Origin: Micavibrio sp. UBA5703
GTDB taxonomy: Bacteria; Pseudomonadota; Alphaproteobacteria; Micavibrionales; Micavibrionaceae
Assembly: GCA_002420015.1 (NCBI GenBank)
Contig: DIHF01000062.1
Location: 1 to 12,359 of the forward strand
Reading direction: 5' to 3'
Length of the DNA: 12,359 nucleotides
Shown: piece after piece, positions 1 through 6,944 of the stretch
How the letters are laid out: each line of letters starts with the position of its first letter
How positions within the stretch are numbered: position 1 is the first letter of the stretch
The notes under the pieces: model-generated
Seen by the model: only the letters and a program-made list of their open reading frames with translations
What the model was told of the DNA's origin: nothing
The model's database searches: none
Made by a program: the position numbers and the translations under genes

Positions 1-7
1 AAGCATC

Positions 8-394
8 ATGAATGTAACGAACATAATAAAAATAATTTTAATTATCGCTGCCATATTTATGGCGGCACCCTGTGCTTTGGCGCAGCAGGATCAGGAACCG
101 CCAAAGTTTTTTTCTTCGCTACAGGACGTTCCGCTTATGCCCGGCCTGCGTGAACTGACCGATTATGCGGTCATGTTCGACAAGCCCGAAGGGCGCATCA
201 TCGAGTCCGTTGCGGCGGTGGATTCCCTGACGCGGGAATCAATCCGCGCCTATTATGAGGCGAGCTTGCCGCAGTTCGGCTGGAAGCGAATCGGCAAGGA
301 TAATTTCGCCCGTCAGGGCGAATATCTGCGCCTGGGCTTTGAGGCCGTGGAAGGCCAGGATTTTCTCAAAATCACCATCATGCCGCATGGCTGA
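8..394 (+). CDS. small secreted protein of unknown function
   Basis: This is a 128-residue protein that I do not recognise as a named family. Residues 1-25 look like a Sec signal peptide: a short polar start with one lysine, a hydrophobic core of Ile, Leu and Ala at about 9-20, and a likely signal peptidase I site after ALA at 23-25. There is no convincing lipobox, although Cys22 is present. The mature part of about 103 residues has no membrane segment and no cysteine pairs. It contains a compact pattern (FDKPEGRI around 57-64, YYEASLPQFGW around 82-92) suggesting a small globular periplasmic domain. The ribosome-binding site lies partly outside the window, so the start is the first ATG and is not independently supported. 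It is co-directional with rpsT, which has its own promoter, so no functional link is implied. Confidence 0.75.
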   Translation: MNVTNIIKIILIIAAIFMAAPCALAQQDQEPPKFFSSLQDVPLMPGLRELTDYAVMFDKPEGRIIESVAAVDSLTRESIRAYYEASLPQFGWKRIGKDNFARQGEYLRLGFEAVEGQDFLKITIMPHG

Positions 395-422
395 TTCTTA
401 AGGTCTAAACCCCATATATAGC

Positions 423-452
423 TTGACAAAACGGGCCGGGGGCGGCTATTAA
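423..452 (+). promoter_or_regulatory. probable sigma-70 promoter of rpsT
   Basis: A perfect -35 hexamer TTGACA (423-428) is followed after 18 bases by TATTAA (447-452), a 4-of-6 match to the -10 consensus. Transcription would start near 459, giving a leader of roughly 80 nt before rpsT. The very GC-rich spacer is unusual. The call rests on the -35 box and its position. Confidence 0.5.
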
Positions 453-541
453 TCCCGCACGAATACAAGGAATTATAGGGCTTTCCCAATAAATGAAGGC
501 CTTTTTGGTGAATAACGGGACATAAACAGAAGGTTATTAAC

Positions 542-805
542 ATGGCAAACCATGCATCGGCAAAAAAGCGCATCCGTACCAACGCGCGTCACAATCTGGT
601 CAACAAGGCAAGGATGAGCCGCATCCGCACCTTTATTAAAAAGGTCGAGGCTGCAATCGCGGCCGGTAATGCCAAGGATGCTTCGGCGGCACTGCAACTC
701 GCGCAACCGGAATTGTACAGAGGCGTTGCAAAAGGAATCGTTCACAAGAAAGCCGCCGCGAGAAAAATGTCTCGCCTGTCGGCGCGTGTGAAAGCGCTCG
801 GCTAG
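542..805 (+). CDS. rpsT: 30S ribosomal protein S20
   Basis: This encodes S20, a small basic protein that binds 16S rRNA in the body of the 30S subunit and helps early assembly. The 87-residue product has the typical S20 length and sequence: the start MANHASAKKRIR, the basic stretch with RTNARHN, and a C-terminal helix with HKKAAARKMSRLSARVK. It is lysine, arginine and alanine rich throughout, as expected for an almost entirely helical rRNA-binding protein. The start is supported by an AGAAGG Shine-Dalgarno sequence (528-533) eight bases before the ATG. It is monocistronic by appearance, with a promoter at 423-452 and a strong terminator at 861-892. rpsT just upstream of dnaA is a common alphaproteobacterial arrangement and supports the taxonomic reading. 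Confidence 0.97.
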   Translation: MANHASAKKRIRTNARHNLVNKARMSRIRTFIKKVEAAIAAGNAKDASAALQLAQPELYRGVAKGIVHKKAAARKMSRLSARVKALG

Positions 806-860
806 AATCTGGCCGTGCGTTTTTTACGCACAATACGACATCAAAAATTTAAAGTTTCAA

Positions 861-892
861 AAACGCTCTGAAAAAATTCAGAGCGTTTTTTT
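861..892 (+). terminator. intrinsic terminator of rpsT
   Basis: A perfect 12-bp stem (861-872 with 877-888) closes an AAAA tetraloop and runs into a seven-T tract (886-892). The GC-rich core is CGCTCTGA. Flanking A and T residues can extend the stem by two pairs. It is placed 55 bases after the rpsT stop codon and isolates rpsT from dnaA. Confidence 0.92.
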
Positions 893-1296
893 ATACGGCA
901 AACGCGACTCGGATCGAATGTTTCTTTTTTTTGTGTTCTGCGTTTGATCTTATTGCATCCCGATAAAAATTTGTTGTAGGCTTTCCTCGTTGCGTGCGGG
1001 AATGGGTTTTCACATTTCGCAAATCGCTTTTGAAATTTACATCGCGGGGTTTCCCCGCTACCGTTCGAGAATCGAAATCAGGTGAGTGTAGATTTCTAGT
1101 TTGACTAAAGGCTGTCAAAAAAGCTGTATGGGGACATAGCCGGATAAATAAGTTTGGCTACCAGAATTTTGATGACGCCTTTGCTTTAGATCGTACTGAC
1201 ATTAGAGAAAGACGCCAAACGTTGTTCGATGTTTGCGAGCCCTTTTTCTTTGTCAAAATTTTTTAAACTTTTTACACCAATACGGAGTGAATAGAT
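893..1296 (+). other. AT-rich gap and dnaA leader with small hairpins
   Basis: This stretch of about 400 bp has no convincing gene. It is clearly more AT-rich than its surroundings. Visible structures are a perfect GCGGGG/CCCCGC hairpin with a TTT loop (1044-1058), a TTCGA/TCGAA hairpin with a GAA loop immediately after it (1064-1076), and a long-range pair GTTTGGC (1152-1158) with GCCAAAC (1214-1220). A TTGACT (1101-1106) could be a -35 box, but no good -10 follows it. A good Shine-Dalgarno GGAG (1284-1287) precedes dnaA by nine bases. The stretch probably holds the dnaA promoter and 5' leader. It could also be part of an origin, but no cluster of DnaA boxes was found. Confidence 0.5.
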
Positions 1297-2727
1297 ATGT
1301 CAGAAGTCGGGGCAAAGCCTGGAGTAGCTGCTAAGAAAAAACCAAGTCCTATTGGCGGGTCGCTGGAGCCTTCGAAAGAGATTATGGCTCTTTGGAAGAA
1401 AGTCCACCAGGGCATGAGAACTGAGTTTGGCGAGGCTATTTTCCGCAGTTGGCTTAAACCGCTGGTGTTGCAGGCCTATTATCACGGCACGATGGAGGTT
1501 TCCGTCCCCACACGCTTTATGCGCGACTGGATACAGAATCACTATGCCGAGCGCATTCTTGCGATGTGTACGGCTGCCGATGAAAATATCAAAAAGCTCC
1601 AGATCGTTGTGGTTCAGAACGCGATCGTCGAAGCCGATGATTCCGATGCTACCGAAAAGAAAGCCGTGAAGGCCAACCAGAACAAGAAGGATGAGATTGC
1701 CTCGTTGTCTTCGCCTTTGGATATGCGCTTTACGTTCGACAGTTTTGTCATAGGCAAGCCCAATGCGCTGGCGCATGCAGCAGCGCGGCGCGTTGTCGAG
1801 AGCATGAGCGTTCCCTTCAACCCTCTCTTCATATATGGCGGGGTGGGGCTTGGGAAAACGCACCTGATGCACGCAATCGCCTGGCAGATGAATGAGCACT
1901 GGCCGGAAAAGACGGTCATGTACCTGTCGGCCGAGAAGTTCATGTACCAGTTCGTCCGTGCGCTCCGTGCCAACGACACCATGAATTTCAAGGAGCAATT
2001 CCGTTCCGTTGATGTGCTGATGATCGACGATATCCAGTTCATCGCCGGCAAGGAATCGACGCAGGAAGAATTCTTCCATACGTTCAATGCTCTGGTGGAT
2101 CAGAACAAGCAGATCATCATCTCCGCCGACAAGGCGCCGAGCGATCTGACCGGCATTGAGGAGCGCCTGCGCTCGCGGCTGGCCTGGGGTCTGGTGGCCG
2201 ATATCCACCCGACGACTTATGATCTGCGCCTTGGCATTCTGCAATCCAAACGCGCCCAGCTTCAGGCCAATGTGCCCGACAGCGTGCTGGAGTTTCTGGC
2301 CCTTAAGGTGACAAGCAATATCCGCGAACTCGAAGGGGCGCTGAACCGCATTGTTGCCCATTCCGACGTGGCCAAGCAGGAAATCACCCTTGAGACGACG
2401 CAGGAGGTTCTGCAGGATCTTTTGCGTGCCCATGACCGCCGGATCACGATCGATGAGATCCAGCGCAAAGTGGCCGAGCATTACAACCTGCGTCTGACGG
2501 ACATGCACTCGGCGCGCCGCGCCCGCAATGTGGCTCGTCCTCGTCAGGTGGCGATGTATCTGGCCAAGCAACTTACGGCGCGTTCGCTCCCGGAAATCGG
2601 GCGCAAGTTCGGCGGTCGCGACCACACGACGGTCATGCATGCCGTGCGCAAGATCGAGGAGCTGATGGACGAAGATGCCCAGATCGCACAGGATGTCGAT
2701 ATCGTCAGGCGCGCCCTGACAGGCTGA
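1297..2727 (+). CDS. dnaA: chromosomal replication initiator protein DnaA
   Basis: DnaA is the AAA+ ATPase that binds origin boxes, oligomerises in the ATP form and melts oriC. The 476-residue product has all four domains. Domain I is at about 28-90 (ALWKKV, the SWLKPL motif, RFMRDWIQNHY). A variable, charged linker lies at about 112-138. Domain III carries Walker A GGVGLGKTHL (181-190), Walker B LMIDDIQF (241-248), sensor 1 (about 273-281), the box VII arginine-finger segment GIEERLRSRLAWGL (286-299) and sensor 2 near NIRELEGALNRI (341-352). Domain IV, from about 380, contains the DNA-binding signature GGRDHTTVMHAVRKI (439-453). The start is supported by GGAG at 1284-1287. It is closed by a terminator at 2788-2824, so it is not cotranscribed with the biotin genes or with dnaN. 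dnaN lies about 4.9 kb downstream, which is unusual. Confidence 0.98.
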   Translation: MSEVGAKPGVAAKKKPSPIGGSLEPSKEIMALWKKVHQGMRTEFGEAIFRSWLKPLVLQAYYHGTMEVSVPTRFMRDWIQNHYAERILAMCTAADENIKKLQIVVVQNAIVEADDSDATEKKAVKANQNKKDEIASLSSPLDMRFTFDSFVIGKPNALAHAAARRVVESMSVPFNPLFIYGGVGLGKTHLMHAIAWQMNEHWPEKTVMYLSAEKFMYQFVRALRANDTMNFKEQFRSVDVLMIDDIQFIAGKESTQEEFFHTFNALVDQNKQIIISADKAPSDLTGIEERLRSRLAWGLVADIHPTTYDLRLGILQSKRAQLQANVPDSVLEFLALKVTSNIRELEGALNRIVAHSDVAKQEITLETTQEVLQDLLRAHDRRITIDEIQRKVAEHYNLRLTDMHSARRARNVARPRQVAMYLAKQLTARSLPEIGRKFGGRDHTTVMHAVRKIEELMDEDAQIAQDVDIVRRALTG

Positions 2728-2787
2728 TTTTAAAAGAATAAAGGGCAGGCCGGGGGCTCCTCCATTGGTCCCGGTCCGCTCTCTCCG

Positions 2788-2824
2788 GCGCGGGTCCATG
2801 TCTCCTGGATCCGCGCTTTTTTTT
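2788..2824 (+). terminator. intrinsic terminator of dnaA
   Basis: An 11-bp stem pairs 2788-2798 (GCGCGGGTCCA) with 2806-2816 (TGGATCCGCGC). It has one G-T wobble, a 7-base loop and eight T residues directly after it (2817-2824). Its strength and position mean that the biotin operon needs its own promoter. Confidence 0.9.
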
Positions 2825-2838
2825 CGTTTTTTGAGGCT

Positions 2839-2866
2839 TTGATTCACAGGAAAGTCCTGCTAATCT
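2839..2866 (+). promoter_or_regulatory. candidate promoter of the biotin operon
   Basis: TTGATT (2839-2844) is followed after 16 bases by TAATCT (2861-2866), which is preceded by TGC (2858-2860) and so resembles an extended -10. It falls in the only gap (51 bp) between the dnaA terminator and bioB, where a promoter is required. Transcription would start at about 2873-2875, one to three bases before the bioB ATG. No BirA-type operator (paired TTGTAAACC/GGTTTACAA halves) and no BioR-like TTATCTATAA palindrome is visible here. Confidence 0.42.
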
Positions 2867-2875
2867 CCGGTCATT

Positions 2876-3838
2876 ATGAATTTGGAAGAAGTAAAAGTTT
2901 TATACGGGCGCCCGTTGCTTGACCTCGTGTTCGAGGCCGCGCAGGTTCACCGCGCCCACCACGCCGCGAATGAAATGCAGATGTGCACGCTGCTCTCGAT
3001 CAAGACGGGGGGCTGTGTTGAGGATTGCAAATACTGTTCGCAATCCATTCACAACAAGACGGCCCTTGAAAAAGAAACCCTGCTCAAGACCGATGAGGTG
3101 TTGGCTCAGGCCCGCAAGGCCAAAGACGCCGGATCGACGCGGTTTTGCATGGGTGCGGCCTGGCGCGACGTCAAGGACGGACGGGGATTTGACCGCGTGC
3201 TTGAAATGGTTAAGGGCGTTTCCGGTATGGGCATGGAGGCGTGCTGCACGCTTGGGATGCTCACGGAAGATCAGGCCGTAAAATTGAAAGAGGCGGGCCT
3301 CACCGCCTATAACCACAATCTCGACACCAGTGAGTCTTTTTACGATAAGGTCATCACAACCCGCACATATGCCGAGCGCCTTGATACCATTGCGAACGTG
3401 GCAAAAGCAGGAATTTCGCTTTGCTGCGGCGGCATTTTGGGGATGGGCGAATCGCAGGAAGACCGCATCGCCTTGCTGCACACATTGTCCAATCTTGACC
3501 CGCAGCCGGAATCGGTGCCGATCAATATGCTGGTGCCGGTGGCGGGAACGCCGCTGGAAAAAGCCGAGGCACTCGATATCTTCGAATGGATACGCTGCAT
3601 CGCCGTGGCGCGGATTTTAATGCCCAAGGCTATGGTGCGTCTGTCGGCCGGGCGTTTGACGATATCCAAAGAGGCGCAGGCGCTGGCGTTTCTGGCCGGG
3701 GCGAATGCGATTTTCACTGGCGAGAAACTGCTAACCACGCCCAACCCCGAGAGCGACGAAGATTTCAATCTTTTGGAAACGCTGGGCCTCAAACCCCGCC
3801 CGCCCTATAAAGATGAAAAGCAAAAAGAAGCGGCTTAA
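2876..3838 (+). CDS. bioB: biotin synthase
   Basis: BioB is the radical SAM enzyme that inserts sulfur into dethiobiotin to give biotin, the last pathway step. The 320-residue protein carries the CxxxCxxC cluster motif at Cys47, Cys51 and Cys54 for the [4Fe-4S] cluster that cleaves SAM. The expected [2Fe-2S] ligands are also present by alignment with the E. coli enzyme from memory: Cys91 (RFCMG), Cys123 (EACCTLG), Cys183 (SLCCGG) and Arg255 (VRLSAGR). Other family landmarks are YNHNLDTS (145-152), ESVPINMLVPVAGTP (212-226) and LLTTPNPE (285-292). The C-terminus is short and charged, and ends earlier than in E. coli (346 aa). No Shine-Dalgarno sequence lies within 15 bases of the ATG, although a -10-like box lies just upstream, so a leaderless mRNA is possible. 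It is first in a bioB-F-D-A operon and is separated from bioF by a 90-bp gap holding a large hairpin. Confidence 0.97.
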   Translation: MNLEEVKVLYGRPLLDLVFEAAQVHRAHHAANEMQMCTLLSIKTGGCVEDCKYCSQSIHNKTALEKETLLKTDEVLAQARKAKDAGSTRFCMGAAWRDVKDGRGFDRVLEMVKGVSGMGMEACCTLGMLTEDQAVKLKEAGLTAYNHNLDTSESFYDKVITTRTYAERLDTIANVAKAGISLCCGGILGMGESQEDRIALLHTLSNLDPQPESVPINMLVPVAGTPLEKAEALDIFEWIRCIAVARILMPKAMVRLSAGRLTISKEAQALAFLAGANAIFTGEKLLTTPNPESDEDFNLLETLGLKPRPPYKDEKQKEAA

Positions 3839-3846
3839 AAAGATAA

Positions 3847-3916
3847 CCGCAGAGGCGCAGAGTGCGCGGAGGTTTTTTAAAGCAATATAATCTTTGCGCT
3901 CTCTGCGCCTCCGTGG
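3847..3916. repeat. large imperfect palindrome (REP/MITE-like) between bioB and bioF
   Basis: The arms 3847-3862 (CCGCAGAGGCGCAGAG) and 3901-3916 (CTCTGCGCCTCCGTGG) pair at 14 of 16 positions plus one G-T wobble. Pairing continues inward with GCGC (3864-3867) against GCGC (3896-3899). The centre is AT-rich (about 3873-3891). The wording CCGCAGAGGCGCAGAG / CTCTGCGCCTCCGTGG resembles a class of short extragenic palindromes dispersed in many bacterial genomes, as I recall it; copy number here cannot be tested from one window. It fills most of the bioB-bioF gap, so it would fold in the operon transcript and could attenuate or stabilise one side of it. Confidence 0.75.
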
Positions 3917-3928
3917 TGAAAAGTAAAA

Positions 3929-5038
3929 ATGGATCAATTTAGGAACAGGCTGGATATTCTTCGGGAAAAAGGCCGTTACCGCGCCTTGAAACAGGGCGAG
4001 GGCGTAGACCTGACTTCCAACGATTATCTGGGTTTTCGCAATCATCCGGCGCTGCGTGCAGAGGCAGTTGAAGCCGTCGAATCAGGCGTGGGCCTCGGCA
4101 GCGGCGGTTCGCGGCTGTTAAGGGGCAACCACGAAGCGCATGAAAGCCTTGAAAATTTTGCTGCACAATTTTTCGGTTATGAACGGGCGCTTTATTTCGC
4201 AACGGGGTTTCAGGCCAATTATGCGCTGTTTACCACGTTGCCGACGCGCCACGACGCGGTTCTCTTCGATTCGCTTGTTCACGCCAGCGTTAGGGACGGC
4301 ATTCACGCCGGGCAGGCCAAAGGCGTTAAAATCCCGCATAATGATGTGAATGCCTGCGAGGATGCCATCAAGCGTCTACGTGGCGAAGTGCAGCAAATTT
4401 ATATCGCGGTTGAATCGCTTTATTCGATGGATGGCGATTTTGCGCCGCTGGCGGCGTTTCAGGAACTGGCGCGGCAATATGGCGCGACCCTGATCGTCGA
4501 TGAGGCGCATGCCACGGGCGTTTCGGGAGAGGCTGGCCGGGGCTGCGCCTCTGCGTTGCCGCGTGATAATCTGATTGTGCTTCATGCCTGCGGCAAGGCG
4601 CTGGGCGGCGCGGGTGGCCTTGTGTGCGCTTCGGCTGAAATCATTGATATTCTTGTTAACACGGCGCGCCCGTTTATTTTTTCTACAGCCCCGCCACCGC
4701 TACAGGCGCATCTGGCGCAAAAAGCATTGGAGTTATGCGCGTCGGAGGAAGGGGCAGTGCGCCGGAATAGTTTATCCGAACGCTGCGAACAGGCGCAGCA
4801 ATTTTTCGGCGGCGCGGGATCGCATATTGTCCCCATTATCTTCGGCGACGATCAAAGGACGGTGGAAATAGCAGAGGCTTTACAAAAGAAAGGCTTTGAC
4901 ATCCGCGCCATCCGCCCGCCGACCGTGCCGGAGGGAACGGCGCGTTTGCGCCTGTCGCTGAGCGCGAACCTTGATAAGGGGATGCTTGATCGTTTCTTCG
5001 GTCATCTTGCGCCGCATTTTCAGGACCGGGCAGCGTGA
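3929..5038 (+). CDS. bioF: 8-amino-7-oxononanoate synthase
   Basis: BioF is a PLP enzyme of the alpha-oxoamine synthase family that condenses a pimeloyl thioester with alanine, releasing CO2, to make 8-amino-7-oxononanoate. The 369-residue product shows SNDYLGF (30-36), GSGGSRLLRGNH (57-68), the PLP-site DEAHATG (191-197), the Schiff-base lysine Lys223 in HACGKALGG (219-227), and the C-terminal RAIRPPTVPEGTARLR (326-341). That last motif separates BioF from the related glycine C-acetyltransferase (Kbl). The start is the only good ATG before the conserved region. The Shine-Dalgarno sequence is poor (the upstream bases are TGAAAAGTAAAA) and follows the palindrome directly. It overlaps bioD by four bases (GTGA at 5035-5038), indicating translational coupling. 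Confidence 0.95.
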   Translation: MDQFRNRLDILREKGRYRALKQGEGVDLTSNDYLGFRNHPALRAEAVEAVESGVGLGSGGSRLLRGNHEAHESLENFAAQFFGYERALYFATGFQANYALFTTLPTRHDAVLFDSLVHASVRDGIHAGQAKGVKIPHNDVNACEDAIKRLRGEVQQIYIAVESLYSMDGDFAPLAAFQELARQYGATLIVDEAHATGVSGEAGRGCASALPRDNLIVLHACGKALGGAGGLVCASAEIIDILVNTARPFIFSTAPPPLQAHLAQKALELCASEEGAVRRNSLSERCEQAQQFFGGAGSHIVPIIFGDDQRTVEIAEALQKKGFDIRAIRPPTVPEGTARLRLSLSANLDKGMLDRFFGHLAPHFQDRAA

Positions 5039-5658
5039 GCCGTTTCATCATCACAGGCACGGATACCAATGTCGGCAAAACGGTTTTTGCGGCGATGCTG
5101 GTGCAGGCGCTGGGCGGGAATTACTGGAAGCCGTTGCAGTCGGGTGTGGGGGACGGGATCGACACACGAACCGTGCAGAATTTGACCGGGTTGCCGGACG
5201 AAAGATTCTTTCCCGAATGCCATATTTTCACCGAATCGCTTTCGCCGCATCGCGCCGCCGAGATCGATGGTTTGTCGGTGGACATCAATTCACTAAATGT
5301 TCCGCAGTCCGAAAGGCCGCTCATTATCGAAGGCGCGGGCGGGCTGATGGTGCCGCTGACGCGCAAGAACCTTCAGATTAACCTGTTCAAAAAATGGGAT
5401 ATTCCGGTGATTTTGTGTGCCCGGACGGGGCTTGGCACCATCAACCACACCCTTTTGTCGCTGGAAGCCCTGTGGACGCGGCGCATAAAAATTCACGGAA
5501 TAGCCTTTATCGGACCGGAAAATGACGATAATATCCGTACGATTGCAGAATTTTCAGGTGAAAAGGTTTTGGGGCGGCTGCCGCAGCTCGGGACTCTGGA
5601 TGCCGTTTCCCTGAAAAAGGCTTTCGAGGGGAATTTCAAGGTGGGGGATTTTATTTGA
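5035..5658 (+). CDS. bioD: dethiobiotin synthetase
   Basis: BioD is an ATP-dependent carboxylase that closes the ureido ring of 7,8-diaminononanoate with CO2 to form dethiobiotin. The 207-residue protein is slightly shorter than E. coli BioD (225 aa). It has the P-loop GTDTNVGKT (8-16), KPLQSG (32-37, with the expected Lys and Ser), SPHRAAE (70-76) and EGAGGLMVPL (99-108). Where E. coli has an adenine-contacting VANR segment, this protein has AFIGPEND (157-164), a variant I recall from other alphaproteobacterial BioD proteins. The start codon is GTG, chosen because it aligns with the family N-terminus (SRFIITGTDT) and sits in the 4-base overlap with the bioF stop. The TGA stop in turn overlaps the TTG start of bioA. 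Confidence 0.95.
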   Translation: MSRFIITGTDTNVGKTVFAAMLVQALGGNYWKPLQSGVGDGIDTRTVQNLTGLPDERFFPECHIFTESLSPHRAAEIDGLSVDINSLNVPQSERPLIIEGAGGLMVPLTRKNLQINLFKKWDIPVILCARTGLGTINHTLLSLEALWTRRIKIHGIAFIGPENDDNIRTIAEFSGEKVLGRLPQLGTLDAVSLKKAFEGNFKVGDFI

Positions 5659-6944
5659 GAGAAGTTTCACCCATATGGCATCCGATGACGCAGCATGCGT
5701 TGCTGCCGGAGTCGATTCACATTGAGCGGGCCGAAGGCGCGTATCTTCACACAAAGGACGAGCGGGCGATCATCGACGGGATTTCGTCGTGGTGGGTGAA
5801 CACGCACGGCCATTGCCATCCCAAAATCGTCAAGGCGGTTCAGGCGCAAGCGGCCAAGCTGGAGCAGGTGATATTCGCCGGGTTCACGCACGAGCCGGCA
5901 GAGGAGCTGGCGCGGAAATTGTTGCGCCTCGCGCATGACGATCTTGAATTTGTATTTTTCTCCGACAGCGGCTCAACGGCGGTTGAGGTCGCGCTTAAAA
6001 TGGCGATCGGATATTTTGAACACATCGGCGCGCCGCGCCGCAAACGGATCGTGGCGCTTGAGGGCGGTTATCACGGCGATACGTTCGGCGCGATGAGCGC
6101 GGGCGGGCGCGGGGTCTTCAACAAGCTCTATGAGCCTTATCTGTTCAATGTCACGCATCTGCCTTTCCCGCACGCGGGCGAAGAATCCAAAACCATCGAA
6201 AAGCTCGAGATTCTGCTGCGCGGCGGCGACGTGGCCGCGCTGATCGTCGAGCCTTTGGTTCAGGGTGCGTCGGGCATGCGGTTTTATTCTTCCGAGACAC
6301 TCAAGGAGATGCGCAAGCTGTGCAGCGCGCATGGTGCGTTGCTGATTGCCGATGAAGTCATGACCGGGTTTGGCCGTACGGGCGCCATGTTCGCCTGCGA
6401 GAAGGCGGGTATTGCGCCCGACCTGATGTGTCTGTCCAAGGGCCTGACCGGCGGATTTTTGCCGATGGGCGCGACGCTGGCGAGCAAGGAAATTTACATG
6501 GCTTTCTATGACGACGACCGCAGCAAAACTTTCTTCCATTCATCGTCCTTTACCGGCAATGCGCTGGCTTGCGCGGCGGCTGTTGCTAATCTTGAGGTGT
6601 GGGCGACCGAGCCGACCTCGACCTATATCCGCAGCATCGAAAAGGCGCATGACAAGGCCGCCGGGTGGTTTTACGCACGGCCTGACGTTGAGGCCGTGCG
6701 CGTGATGGGCAGTATTTTCGCGATGGATATCAGGGATAATAACGGCAAGGGTTATCTCTCTGAAATCGGCCCGAAAATCTATGAATTCATGCTGGAAAAC
6801 GACATTCTCTTGCGGCCTTTGGGCAATACCGTCTATATTCTGCCGCCTTACTGCATAAAACCGGAAGATCTGGAGACGATCTATGAAACACTCTGGCGAT
6901 GCCTGGACCATATCCGGGATGAAAGAAGCCAACGCGCGGCATGA
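5655..6944 (+). CDS. bioA: adenosylmethionine-8-amino-7-oxononanoate aminotransferase
   Basis: BioA is a class III PLP transaminase that converts 8-amino-7-oxononanoate to 7,8-diaminononanoate with SAM as the usual amino donor. The 429-residue product has IWHPMTQH (7-14), DGISSWWVNTHGH (41-53), GGYHGDTFGAMS (137-148), the PLP aspartate in IADEVMTGFGRTG (231-243), the Schiff-base lysine Lys262 in SKGLTGG, and the C-terminal ILLRPLGNTVYILPPY (384-399) with the expected arginine. The start codon is TTG. No in-frame ATG precedes the conserved IWHP segment, the TTG overlaps the bioD stop (TTGA), and a strong Shine-Dalgarno-like AAGGTGGGGG (5638-5647) lies seven bases upstream. Its last 62 bp overlap the next gene in another frame. 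Confidence 0.95.
   Translation: MREVSPIWHPMTQHALLPESIHIERAEGAYLHTKDERAIIDGISSWWVNTHGHCHPKIVKAVQAQAAKLEQVIFAGFTHEPAEELARKLLRLAHDDLEFVFFSDSGSTAVEVALKMAIGYFEHIGAPRRKRIVALEGGYHGDTFGAMSAGGRGVFNKLYEPYLFNVTHLPFPHAGEESKTIEKLEILLRGGDVAALIVEPLVQGASGMRFYSSETLKEMRKLCSAHGALLIADEVMTGFGRTGAMFACEKAGIAPDLMCLSKGLTGGFLPMGATLASKEIYMAFYDDDRSKTFFHSSSFTGNALACAAAVANLEVWATEPTSTYIRSIEKAHDKAAGWFYARPDVEAVRVMGSIFAMDIRDNNGKGYLSEIGPKIYEFMLENDILLRPLGNTVYILPPYCIKPEDLETIYETLWRCLDHIRDERSQRAA

Noticed and set aside
906..1073. GANTC (CcrM-type) sites GACTC at 906-910 and GAATC at 1069-1073 as dnaA control
   Set aside because: Two sites in about 490 bp is the number expected by chance.
891..1118. 75-codon minus-strand open frame in the rpsT-dnaA gap
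   Set aside because: It has low-complexity basic content, no Shine-Dalgarno site, and overlaps the rpsT terminator and hairpins.
893..1296. oriC upstream of dnaA
   Set aside because: The gap is AT-rich and well placed, but I found no TTATNCACA-type box and no cluster of near matches; the best candidate, near 1141-1148, matches only six of nine.
1300..2847. Open frame of about 515 codons antisense to dnaA
   Set aside because: It mirrors dnaA almost exactly, its product resembles no protein I know, and it has no ribosome-binding site. It is a by-product of codon bias; similar antisense frames lie over bioA, dnaN and recF.
2825..2875. BirA or BioR operator at bioB
   Set aside because: Neither the TTGTAAACC/GGTTTACAA pair nor a TTATCTATAA-like palindrome is present.
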